NCBI RefSeq assembly: GCF_014641635.1
Contig: NZ_BMIC01000004.1
Location: 1 to 64,000 of the forward strand
Origin: Aquaticitalea lipolytica
GTDB taxonomy: Bacteria > Bacteroidota > Bacteroidia > Flavobacteriales > Flavobacteriaceae
Direction: 5' to 3'
Length of the DNA stretch: 64,000 bases
The translations under genes were made by a program, and so were the position numbers. The notes below the pieces were generated by a model that had not been told where the DNA came from, made no database searches, and saw nothing but the letters and a program-made list of their open reading frames with translations. This document shows positions 17,372 to 24,765 of this stretch, piece by piece; position 1 is the first letter of the stretch, and the number at the start of each line of letters is the position of its first letter.

Positions 17372-17824
17372 ATGTCTGACGAAAAAAAATTAAGCGACGA
17401 CCTAAATGACATGTTAGGCGATGCAAAAGAAGGAGCAAAAAAAGCTGCGCATAAAGCTGAAGAGTTTGCTGACGAAGCTAAAGAAAAAGCCAAAGAATTT
17501 GCTAATGAGGCAAAAGAAACATTTACCGAAATTTCTAAAGACGGAAAAAATGTAGCAATAATAGCACACTTAACTTTAATTGGTTGGGTTATCGCATTAA
17601 TTATGAATAACGGTAACAAAACAGAATTAGGCTCTTTTTATATTAGACAAGTATTAGGTATAATTATTCTTGCGCTATTATCTTGGATTCCTCTTTTAGG
17701 ATGGATTATTGGTTTTGTGTGTTTTATAATGTGGATTATGAGTTTAATCAGTGCTATAAATGGTGAGAAAAAACCAGTATTTTTATTAGGCGAACAATTT
17801 CAAGATTGGTTTAAATCTTTATAA
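17372..17824 (+). CDS. Small membrane protein, DUF4870/Tic20-like
   Basis: The 150 residues start with an amphipathic Ala/Glu/Lys-rich helix (about 1-60), similar in look to YtxH or LEA-like stress proteins. Two or three membrane segments follow (about 64-82, 92-128). HLTLIGWVIALIMN and FYIRQ resemble DUF4870/Tic20-type proteins. The function is unknown. A terminator follows and about 140 nt without a gene precedes it, so it looks monocistronic. Confidence 0.75.
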   Translation: MSDEKKLSDDLNDMLGDAKEGAKKAAHKAEEFADEAKEKAKEFANEAKETFTEISKDGKNVAIIAHLTLIGWVIALIMNNGNKTELGSFYIRQVLGIIILALLSWIPLLGWIIGFVCFIMWIMSLISAINGEKKPVFLLGEQFQDWFKSL

Positions 17825-17833
17825 TAAATTAAG

Positions 17834-17860
17834 ACCATAATTAATAGTTATGGTTTTTAT
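17834..17860 (+). terminator. Intrinsic terminator
   Basis: ACCATAA (17834-17840) pairs with TTATGGT (17848-17854), followed by TTTTAT. It ends the membrane protein transcript before the ars region. Confidence 0.65.
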
Positions 17861-17875
17861 TTAAATTTTATCATC

Positions 17876-17911
17876 GTAATATTGCAATATTACATTTTTA
17901 TTGTATATTTG
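17876..17911 (+). promoter_or_regulatory. ArsR operator and promoter
   Basis: GTAATATTGCAATATTAC (17876-17893) is a perfect 18-bp palindrome. Its centre contains the TTG at 17882-17884, followed by a 19-nt spacer and TATATTTG (17904-17911), an exact -7 element. The palindrome covers the -33 region, as expected for an autoregulated ArsR-type repressor whose gene starts at 17929. Binding is inferred. Confidence 0.7.
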
Positions 17912-17928
17912 CCTTATAATTAAATAAT

Positions 17929-18252
17929 ATGGGAGCTTCCAAAGTTGATATTTACTCTGCCGAAATAAACGATATGGCAACAATTGCCAAAGTGTTTGCT
18001 CATCCTGCTCGTGTAGCTATTTTGCAATATATAAGTAAACAAGAAGGCTGCATTTGTAATGATATTGTAGATGAAATTGGCTTATCGCAACCTACAATTT
18101 CCCAGCATCTTAAAGTTATAAATGAAGCTGGCTTACTAAAAGGAAATTTTGTTGGTAAAAGCATTTGCTATTGCCTTAACATTAATCGTTTTCAAGAATT
18201 TCAAGAATTATTTAACTCATTTTTTAATAAAACAAAATCTAACTGCTGCTAG
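17929..18252 (+). CDS. ArsR-family metalloregulator
   Basis: A 107-residue winged-helix repressor of the ArsR/SmtB family. The recognition helix segment is LSQPTISQHLKVINEAGLL (52-70). Cysteines at 41 and 43 (GCICND) sit where ArsR has its arsenite-binding CxC. Further cysteines are at 80, 82, 106 and 107, the last two ending the protein. The metal is probably As(III) or a related thiophilic ion (inference from cysteines and from the ArsC-containing neighbour). The palindromic operator upstream supports autoregulation. Confidence 0.88.
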   Translation: MGASKVDIYSAEINDMATIAKVFAHPARVAILQYISKQEGCICNDIVDEIGLSQPTISQHLKVINEAGLLKGNFVGKSICYCLNINRFQEFQELFNSFFNKTKSNCC

Positions 18253-18274
18253 CCGATAATCGGCTTTTGGCAGT
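18247..18274 (+). terminator. Hairpin after arsR (terminator or attenuator)
   Basis: AGCCGAT pairs with ATCGGCT (18251-18265), extended by CTGC/GCAG at the base, and followed by TTTT. It overlaps the arsR stop codon and lies within the presumed operon, so partial termination would lower expression of the downstream genes. Confidence 0.5.
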
Positions 18275-18312
18275 TCACTCAACAGTAAAACAAAGAATTA
18301 ACTCAAGTAATT

Positions 18313-18810
18313 ATGAAAACACAAGAATTATTTAACATACTAGAACAAAATCAAGACAAATCACTTCTTTTTGAATACGCTCCTAAACAATTAGTAGGTG
18401 CCAACTATCATATTACAGAAGTAAAACACCTAACAATCGATTCGGTTGATTGTGGCGCTCAAACAGATGCTTGGAAAGAGACAATTATTCAACTTTGGGA
18501 AAGCCCTCTAGAAAGTGGTAAAACAGAATACATGACTGTTTACAAAGCTTTAGGAATACTTAAAAAAGTAGGCAAAATGAAACCTTATGTTTTAGATGCT
18601 GAAGTTAAATTTGAATATAGTAATGCATCATTTCATACTGCTCAACTATTTGTTAACGATTACGAAATACAAAACAATAATTTAATACTTATGTTAGCTG
18701 TTGAAAAAACCGATTGCAAAGCAAAAACAATTTGCGGTGTTGTTGATACGGTTAAAGAAATGGTTAAAAGCGAAGAACCTTGTTGCTCGCCAGAAGGTAA
18801 TTGTTGCTAA
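18313..18810 (+). CDS. DUF6428 family protein
   Basis: A 165-residue cytosolic protein of DUF6428, a family I recall beside arsR genes in Bacteroidota. The start KTQELFNILEQNQDKSLLFEY and the EVKHLTIDSVDCGAQTDAW segment (about 35-55) are characteristic. The C-terminus is rich in cysteine (EEPCCSPEGNCC), suggesting binding of a soft metal or As(III). The gene lies between arsR and the ArsC fusion, 4 nt before the latter, so it is probably part of the arsenic response. The molecular role is unknown. Confidence 0.82.
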   Translation: MKTQELFNILEQNQDKSLLFEYAPKQLVGANYHITEVKHLTIDSVDCGAQTDAWKETIIQLWESPLESGKTEYMTVYKALGILKKVGKMKPYVLDAEVKFEYSNASFHTAQLFVNDYEIQNNNLILMLAVEKTDCKAKTICGVVDTVKEMVKSEEPCCSPEGNCC

Positions 18811-18814
18811 ACAA

Positions 18815-19732
18815 ATGAGTATTACAATAAGACCATTAGTAAAAAAAGATTGGGATTCGGTTTCAAAAATTTATTCCGAAGGTTTAGCCACAGGAATAGC
18901 AACCTTTGAAACCGAAATTCCTGATTGGGAAGAATGGAATTCAAAGTATATTGAGTCTTGCCGAATTATAGCAGAAAAAAATAATCAGGTTGCAGGCTTT
19001 GCAGTTTTATCATTGGTTTCTAAACGTGAAGTTTATAAAGGTGTTGCCGAAGTTACTTTATATATTGGTAAAGATTTTAGAGGTCAGCATATTGGTGAAA
19101 CACTACTAAATACTCTTGTTAAAGAAAGTGAAAACAATGGGTTTTGGACTTTAAATGCAGCCATTTTTTCTGAAAATATTGCAAGCATTAACTTGCACAA
19201 AAAATGTGGTTTTAGAGTTGTTGGTATTAGAGAAAAATTAGGACAACGTCATGGCAAATGGCATGACAATTATTTATTAGAAAAACGAAGTAAAAAAACT
19301 GGAATTGATATGAAAAACATATTAGTGCTTTGCACAGGAAACTCATGTAGAAGCCAAATGGCTCATGGTTATTTAAACAAATTAGCAAAAGGAAAAGCTA
19401 CTATTTATAGCGCAGGTATTGAAACACATGGATTAAATCCTGGAGCTGTTTCAATAATGAAAGAAGATGGTATAGACATCTCTAATCACACCTCAAACCA
19501 TGTTGATGAATACTCAAACATAAATTTTGATTACATTATAACTGTTTGCGACCATGCTAATGAAAATTGCCCTTTTATACCAAGCAAAAATGCTTTAAGG
19601 CTACATCATAACTTTTTTGATCCATCAAAAGTGGTTGGTACAGATAACGAAAAACATGCTGCTTTTTTAAAAGCCAGAAATGAAATTAAATTGTATTGTG
19701 AAGAGTTTGTAGAAAAGTATTTAAACGTCTAA
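18815..19732 (+). CDS. Fused GNAT acetyltransferase (ArsN-like) - arsenate reductase ArsC
   Basis: One 305-residue frame holds two proteins that are normally separate. Residues 1-165 are a GNAT enzyme of the phosphinothricin/ArsN type (ITIRPLVKKDWDSVSKIYSE; RGQHIGETLL acetyl-CoA loop; GKWHDNYLLEKRS at the end). Residues 166-305 are a low-molecular-weight phosphatase-like ArsC, with P-loop CTGNSCRS (C173, R179) and further cysteines at VCDHANENC. The junction TGGAATTGATATGAAA keeps an internal ATG (19310) where a separate arsC would start. Adding one T would make TGA just before it, so this is either a natural fusion or the result of a one-base change. I chose ATG 18815, 4 nt after DUF6428, rather than an in-frame ATG further upstream inside that gene. 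Confidence 0.85.
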   Translation: MSITIRPLVKKDWDSVSKIYSEGLATGIATFETEIPDWEEWNSKYIESCRIIAEKNNQVAGFAVLSLVSKREVYKGVAEVTLYIGKDFRGQHIGETLLNTLVKESENNGFWTLNAAIFSENIASINLHKKCGFRVVGIREKLGQRHGKWHDNYLLEKRSKKTGIDMKNILVLCTGNSCRSQMAHGYLNKLAKGKATIYSAGIETHGLNPGAVSIMKEDGIDISNHTSNHVDEYSNINFDYIITVCDHANENCPFIPSKNALRLHHNFFDPSKVVGTDNEKHAAFLKARNEIKLYCEEFVEKYLNV

Positions 19733-21562
19733 ACTGTCTCCATTTTCAGAAAACTTGCGTTCCATTTCTGCTTGAAACTCTTCTAGTACAGGTTTTACAG
19801 TGCTTTCTGGTAAGTCTGCAATACGTATGTACATTAAACCATCTACTGCATTGTTAAATAGTGGGTCAACGTTAAACGCTACTACTTTTGCATTTTGTTT
19901 GATGTACTTTTTGATTAATACAGGTAATCGTAAACTACCTGGTTCTAATTCATCAATAATTTTATCAAACTTCATTAAGTCAGCCTCGGTTTCATCAAAC
20001 ACAAAATCTTTATCAGCATCTTTAAGCTTCACCTTAAATTCTTTCTTTGGATGCACATATTGCGCAACATAAGGATCGTAATAATGAGATTTCATAAACT
20101 CAATCATTAACGATTTAGAAAAATTGGTAAACTTGTCACTTATCGTTACACCTCCTATTAGATATTTATGTTCTGGATAACGCAATGTTGTATGTACAAT
20201 ACCTTTCCATAATAAAAACAAAGGCATTGGTTTTTGTTGATATTCGCTAATAATGAAAGCTCTACCCATTTCTATAGATTCGCTCATCATTTTGTATAAT
20301 TCTGGTTCAAAACGGAACAAATCCTGAAGATAAAAACCATCTATACCATACTCGGCAAATATTTTTGAGCCTAGTCCCATTCGGTATGCACCTGCAAGCA
20401 TGTTAGTGTCTTTATCCCATAAAAACATGTGGTGATAATAGGTATCAAAAGGGTCCAAATCTATTGCTTCATTAGTGCCTTCACCAACTTCTCTAAACGT
20501 TATTTCACGAAGTCTACCAATCTCTCGCATAATGTTAGGGATGGCTTTAGCATTTGTTAAAAACACTTCGTAGTTTTTACTTTCTAACAATCTGGCATCA
20601 CTATCTCGTAAGGCTTGAACTTCACTTTTCATAGCCTCAACACTAACAGGAGTAACTATGTTTTTAATTGGCTTTGGTACTTTTAAAGTAGAAGAAATAT
20701 TACTTAATAAATTGTCGTCTTTATCATCAAAAGAGTTTGCCAACATATAGGTTTTCTTTCTTAAAAATTCAGAAAATTCCTGAAGGGTTGTATGCTCTTT
20801 TTGGTCGTTAACTGTAATAGGTTTTCCTATTCTTACTTTAATAGTTCTTCGTTTTTGAGTTAACAATTCCGAAGGTAATTTAGCAGTCCTAAACGTATCG
20901 CTTATTTTAGAAAGTTTATAAAACAACTTACTGTTTTTTGCATGAAAGTAAATAGGCACAACAGGAACTTCTGCTTTTTGTATTAACTTCATTGCGGCTT
21001 CTTCCCAAGGCTTGTCTATTACTAATTTTCCATCTCTGTAAGTTGATACTTCTCCAGCAGGAAACACTCCTAATGGATGCCCTTCTCTTAAATGAAGAAT
21101 TGCATTTTTAAAACCAGCAACACTAGATTTAGCGTCCTTGTGATCTTCAAAAGGATTAACTGGCATTATGTATGGCTTTAAAGGCTCTATACGATGTAAT
21201 AAAAAATTAGCAATTATTTTAAAATCTTCACGCTGTTCAACCATTAACTTTAATAGTAAAATACCATCAATTCCTCCTAATGGATGATTAGAAACAGTAA
21301 TATAAGCACCATCTTTGGGCAATCGTTTAAGATCTTCTTCTGGAATTTCAAATTTAATTTGAAACTCATTTAAAATACCATCTAAAAATTCTACATCATT
21401 AAGATGTTTGTTGCGGTTATAAATTTTATTGAGCGTAGATATTTTGAGTACTTTCATAAGTATCCATCCACAAAAAGTTCCGAAAATGCCATACTTATCT
21501 GCTTTAATAGCTTTAGCTACTTCTTTGGCTGAAACTAATCCTATATCTTGTTGCTTGGTCAT
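19721..21562 (-). CDS. olsF: Bifunctional acyltransferase, OlsF-like (ornithine/amino-acid lipid synthesis)
   Basis: A 613-residue fusion. The N-terminal half (about 1-280) is a PlsC-type lysophospholipid acyltransferase with the NHPLGGID motif (HxxxxD) and PAGEVS. The C-terminal half (about 300-600) looks like the OlsB-type N-acyltransferase (GNAT-like; REITFREVGEGTNEAIDLD, AGAYRMGLG, FFLLWKGI region). This matches the layout of OlsF, reported in Flavobacterium and Serratia as making ornithine lipid: N-acylation followed by O-acylation. Which amino acid is used is not known. Its 3' end overlaps the ArsC fusion by 12 nt in a convergent arrangement. It is the last gene of a row with lysC. Confidence 0.85.
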   Translation of the reverse strand: MTKQQDIGLVSAKEVAKAIKADKYGIFGTFCGWILMKVLKISTLNKIYNRNKHLNDVEFLDGILNEFQIKFEIPEEDLKRLPKDGAYITVSNHPLGGIDGILLLKLMVEQREDFKIIANFLLHRIEPLKPYIMPVNPFEDHKDAKSSVAGFKNAILHLREGHPLGVFPAGEVSTYRDGKLVIDKPWEEAAMKLIQKAEVPVVPIYFHAKNSKLFYKLSKISDTFRTAKLPSELLTQKRRTIKVRIGKPITVNDQKEHTTLQEFSEFLRKKTYMLANSFDDKDDNLLSNISSTLKVPKPIKNIVTPVSVEAMKSEVQALRDSDARLLESKNYEVFLTNAKAIPNIMREIGRLREITFREVGEGTNEAIDLDPFDTYYHHMFLWDKDTNMLAGAYRMGLGSKIFAEYGIDGFYLQDLFRFEPELYKMMSESIEMGRAFIISEYQQKPMPLFLLWKGIVHTTLRYPEHKYLIGGVTISDKFTNFSKSLMIEFMKSHYYDPYVAQYVHPKKEFKVKLKDADKDFVFDETEADLMKFDKIIDELEPGSLRLPVLIKKYIKQNAKVVAFNVDPLFNNAVDGLMYIRIADLPESTVKPVLEEFQAEMERKFSENGDSLDV

Positions 21563-21583
21563 GTGTGTAAAAGTAATAAAATG

Positions 21584-22834
21584 TTATTTAGTAACCATTT
21601 GAACTGTTTCCTTGGTTAACTGCTTTAACAACACAGTTTTATCTTTTTCTAATTGGTCTATGTCTTCTTGATTGTAATGTCTAATAGTATATAAAGATAC
21701 ATTATCGTTACAGGTAACTTTAAATTTAGCTTTTAAGTGCTGTAGTAATTTATCTAAGTTATTATAAATATTATCCACACAAACCGAGAAGCTAATTGCC
21801 GAGTTTTGTATTACATCTACTTTCATTTTATAGAGGTGTAGTAGGGCAAAAATTTCACTTATACTTTCTTCAACAATGTAAGAAAAATCTAATGATGATA
21901 ATGATATTAGTACTTGGTTTTTTTTAACTATAAAGCAAGGTATATTAGGCTCAATACCTATACCTTTTTCAACTTTTGTGCCTTTGTTTTCAGGCTTTAA
22001 AAATGATTTTACGTATAATGGTATTTCTTTACCTTGTAATGGTTGTAATGTTTTTGGATGAATTACAGATGCTCCGTAAAAAGCTAACTCAATAGCTTCG
22101 CGATATGAAATTTTATTAAGTAGTTGCGCATTTTCAAAATACCTTGGATCGGCATTTAAAACACCTGGAACATCTTTCCAAATAGTTACACTTTCTGCAT
22201 TTAAACAATACGCAAAAATTGCTGCTGTATAATCGCTTCCTTCTCTACCTAATGTGGTTGTAAAATTGTTACTATCACTACCAATAAATCCTTGAGTGAT
22301 GTTTAATATACTTTTATCAAATTTTGAAGATATTTGCTGTTGCGTCTCATCCCAGTTAACATTTGCTCGTCTATAATAATTGTCTGTTTTTATGTATTCT
22401 CTAGCATCTAACCAATTGTTTTTTATTCCAGTTTCGTTAAGATACTCACTAATAATAGTTGTAGATATTAGCTCGCCATAACCTATTACCTGGTCGTATA
22501 TAAAATTATAATCTGGTGATTTGTTTCTGTCGAAAAAACTTTTAAGCTCTTCAAATAAACTAGACACTTTTTTAAAAACAGGATGTCTTTCATTAGAAAA
22601 TAAATCTAACAGAATTTCATTATGATACTTAATGACATCATGTATAGAGCTTTGCAACTCTCCTTTATTATTAAGATAATTATTTATAATTACTTCTATA
22701 GCATTAGTTGTTTTTCCCATTGCTGAAACAACTATCAATGTGTTTTTGTAGCCTACTTTTTGTAAAACAATTGATACATTTTTTACTCCATTAGCATCTT
22801 TTACTGATGCGCCTCCAAATTTGAATACTTGCAT
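21584..22834 (-). CDS. lysC: Aspartate kinase
   Basis: It phosphorylates aspartate, the first step to lysine, threonine and methionine. The start VFKFGGASVKDANGVK (3-18) is the KFGG ATP-binding segment; GREGSDYTAA and DVPGVLNADPRYF belong to the kinase domain; the C-terminal about 110 residues look like an ACT region. The 416 residues fit a monofunctional enzyme. It follows the acetyltransferase stop by 1 nt and precedes olsF by about 20 nt, so the three are likely cotranscribed. Confidence 0.93.
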   Translation of the reverse strand: MQVFKFGGASVKDANGVKNVSIVLQKVGYKNTLIVVSAMGKTTNAIEVIINNYLNNKGELQSSIHDVIKYHNEILLDLFSNERHPVFKKVSSLFEELKSFFDRNKSPDYNFIYDQVIGYGELISTTIISEYLNETGIKNNWLDAREYIKTDNYYRRANVNWDETQQQISSKFDKSILNITQGFIGSDSNNFTTTLGREGSDYTAAIFAYCLNAESVTIWKDVPGVLNADPRYFENAQLLNKISYREAIELAFYGASVIHPKTLQPLQGKEIPLYVKSFLKPENKGTKVEKGIGIEPNIPCFIVKKNQVLISLSSLDFSYIVEESISEIFALLHLYKMKVDVIQNSAISFSVCVDNIYNNLDKLLQHLKAKFKVTCNDNVSLYTIRHYNQEDIDQLEKDKTVLLKQLTKETVQMVTK

Positions 22835-22835
22835 G

Positions 22836-23315
22836 TTATAATTTAGATAAATAATCTTTAATTCCTTGTTCGTTTAAATGTACCACATCCCAATCTCGTT
22901 TTACATCTGCTCCTTTTTTTTCATAGAATGTGATTGCTGGTTCATTCCAATCTAATACTTCCCAACTTATACGCTTTACGCCTAATTGATGCCCAAATTT
23001 TATAACCTCATCTAAAAGCGCTGTTCCTAAACCTGTTCCTCTCATTTTTTGACTTACAACCAAGTCTTCAAGGTGTAATACTTTTCCTTTCCAAGTAGAA
23101 TATCTATTGTAAACTAACGCAATACCTTCAATTTTACCTGAAACTTCAGCTACAAAACACTTAAAAGCTGGGTTTGAATTAAATCCATCGTTTTTTAAAT
23201 CTTCAACAGATATTTCAACTGCATCTGGCTCTTTCTCAAATACTGCTAACTCAGTAATAAGGTCTAGTACCTGAGGCATATCTTTTTCTAAAGCTTTTCT
23301 AATAGTAAAGTTCAT
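22836..23315 (-). CDS. GNAT N-acetyltransferase
   Basis: A 159-residue GNAT enzyme similar to diamine/spermidine acetyltransferases. It has the start MNFTIRKALEKDMPQVLDLI, the acetyl-CoA loop SQKMRGTGLGTALLDE (about 89-104), and WEVLDWNEPAITFYEKKGA near the end. The substrate is unknown. It is the first gene of the minus-strand row with lysC and olsF, behind a TATATTTG element. Confidence 0.87.
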   Translation of the reverse strand: MNFTIRKALEKDMPQVLDLITELAVFEKEPDAVEISVEDLKNDGFNSNPAFKCFVAEVSGKIEGIALVYNRYSTWKGKVLHLEDLVVSQKMRGTGLGTALLDEVIKFGHQLGVKRISWEVLDWNEPAITFYEKKGADVKRDWDVVHLNEQGIKDYLSKL

Positions 23316-23331
23316 GTTTTATAATTGAAAT

Positions 23332-23339
23332 CAAATATA
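23332..23339 (-). promoter_or_regulatory. -7 element of the acetyltransferase-lysC-olsF row
   Basis: On the minus strand TATATTTG matches TAnnTTTG exactly, 16 nt before the start at 23315. No well-spaced -33 TTG was seen. Confidence 0.5.
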
Positions 23340-23404
23340 ATGCAAACTATCATATTTTAGACTATTAAACTTTTTCGAAAACGATGTAGTTTGCTAAAAA
23401 ATAC

Positions 23405-23412
23405 GATATTTG
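23405..23412 (+). promoter_or_regulatory. Weak -7 element of fbp
   Basis: GATATTTG differs by one base from TAnnTTTG. Transcription from it would begin about 20 nt before ATG 23436, after the upstream TTG codon at 23391, supporting the 23436 start for fbp. Confidence 0.35.
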
Positions 23413-23435
23413 CACAAACTAAATATCTGTACTTC

Positions 23436-24440
23436 ATGTCTCGTAGAAATCAAACTTTAGGCGAATTTATTATTGAAAATCAATCTTCATTTAAATACTC
23501 GTCTGGAGAGTTATCAAGGCTAATAAATTCTATACGTTTAGCTGCTAAAGTAGTAAACCATGAAGTGAATAAAGCTGGCTTGGTTGATATTATTGGTGCT
23601 GCTGGAGAAACAAACATTCAAGGTGAAGATCAGCAAAAACTAGATGTTTATGCCAATACAAAATTTATTCAGACTTTAAAAAACAGGAATATTGTTTGTG
23701 GTATTGCGAGTGAAGAAGAAGACGATTTTATTACTATAAACAGTCAGGATGAAAATAATCAAAATAAATATGTTGTTCTTATTGATCCTTTAGACGGTTC
23801 ATCAAATATAGATGTAAATGTATCTGTAGGAACTATTTTTTCAATTTACAGACGTGTAACTCCTGTTGGATCTCCTGTACAGATTGAAGATTTTTTACAA
23901 CCAGGCAACCAACAAGTAGCTGCTGGATATGTTGTTTACGGAACATCTACGATGCTAGTATATACAACTGGTGATGGTGTAAATGGTTTTACGTTAAATC
24001 CTGCAATTGGAACCTTCTATTTATCTCACCCAAAAATGAGTTTCCCTGAAAACGGAAAAATTTACTCTGTAAATGAAGGTAATTATATTCATTTTCCTCA
24101 AGGCATAAAAAACTATATTAAGTACTGCCAAATGGAAGAAGGCGACAGACCTTACACTTCTAGATATATTGGTTCTTTGGTATCAGATTTTCATAGAAAT
24201 ATGATAAAAGGTGGTATTTATCTGTATCCGAAAAGCTCAAAAGACTCTGTTGGGAAATTACGTTTATTGTATGAATGCAATCCTATGGCTTTTCTTGCCG
24301 AACAAGCTAATGGTAAAGCTAGTGACGGCTTTAATCGTATATTAGACATCCAACCTACAGAACTACACCAACGTGTTCCGTTTATCTGCGGAAGTAAAAA
24401 CATGGTTGAGAAAGCAGAAGAATTTATGAGGAATGCTTAG
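23436..24440 (+). CDS. fbp: Class 1 fructose-1,6-bisphosphatase
   Basis: It hydrolyses fructose 1,6-bisphosphate to fructose 6-phosphate, a key gluconeogenic step. Visible motifs are ASEEEDDF (metal ligands), [20 protein letters not shown] (metal and phosphate site) and GGIYLYP with the sugar phosphate site downstream. The 334 residues fit the family. A TTG at 23391 in frame would add 15 residues, but the likely promoter lies after it. Two folded direct repeats begin right after the stop. Confidence 0.96.
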   Translation: MSRRNQTLGEFIIENQSSFKYSSGELSRLINSIRLAAKVVNHEVNKAGLVDIIGAAGETNIQGEDQQKLDVYANTKFIQTLKNRNIVCGIASEEEDDFITINSQDENNQNKYVVLIDPLDGSSNIDVNVSVGTIFSIYRRVTPVGSPVQIEDFLQPGNQQVAAGYVVYGTSTMLVYTTGDGVNGFTLNPAIGTFYLSHPKMSFPENGKIYSVNEGNYIHFPQGIKNYIKYCQMEEGDRPYTSRYIGSLVSDFHRNMIKGGIYLYPKSSKDSVGKLRLLYECNPMAFLAEQANGKASDGFNRILDIQPTELHQRVPFICGSKNMVEKAEEFMRNA

Positions 24441-24450
24441 CAAAACAAAA

Positions 24451-24520
24451 ACCCTATTTCAATGCCGAAAATTATCGGGAGAAATAAGGTTTATTTGTAA
24501 TTGATTAATAGCATTTCAAA
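24451..24520 (+). repeat. Folded direct repeat, copy A, after fbp
   Basis: The copy contains an outer stem CCTATTTC (24453-24460) with GAAATAAGG (24481-24489), an inner stem CCGA (24465-24468) with TCGG (24475-24478), and ends in TGATTAATAGCA (24502-24513). Its sequence is similar to copy B, and both stems are kept by paired changes (see finding). It lies in the 3' UTR of fbp; AATGCT (24432-24437) near the fbp stop can also pair with AGCATT (24510-24515). Confidence 0.6.
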
Positions 24521-24630
24521 AATCGTAAATTAAAACCATACTCTTACAAAAAAACTATAAGTGGTTAAAAAATCTGTATGAATGGTATTTTTTTGATATT
24601 CATTGATTTAAGAAACGTTTAAAAAGACAA

Positions 24631-24700
24631 AAAACCTGTTTCAATGCCAAAATTTTATTGGGAGAAACGAGGCTTATTTGATCTGATTAATAGCACAGTA
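24631..24700 (+). repeat. Folded direct repeat, copy B, after fbp
   Basis: The outer stem is CCTGTTTC (24635-24642) with GAAACGAGG (24664-24672); the inner stem is CCAA (24647-24650) with TTGG (24658-24661). It also ends in TGATTAATAGCA (24684-24695). No CDS lies in 24441-24765; apart from the two repeats, I see only AT-rich sequence and a weak ACCAT/ATGGT hairpin with a T-run near 24590. Confidence 0.6.
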
Positions 24701-24765
24701 AAATTACTGATTAACAATCCTTTAAATATTAATATAACACTATGTTAATGTTAAGTAATTGAATA

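Noticed and set aside
18701-18814. Longer start for the GNAT-ArsC frame beginning at 18701
   Set aside because: The extra N-terminal residues overlap DUF6428 out of frame and look like basic filler, while the GNAT domain begins right at MSITIRPLVKKDW (18815).
23391-23435. TTG start for fbp giving 15 more residues
   Set aside because: It lies upstream of the likely -7 element, and the shorter start at 23436 gives the typical family length.
24500-24765. CRISPR-like array in the gap after fbp
   Set aside because: Only two copies of a degenerate, folded repeat exist, with no regular spacers and no cas genes.
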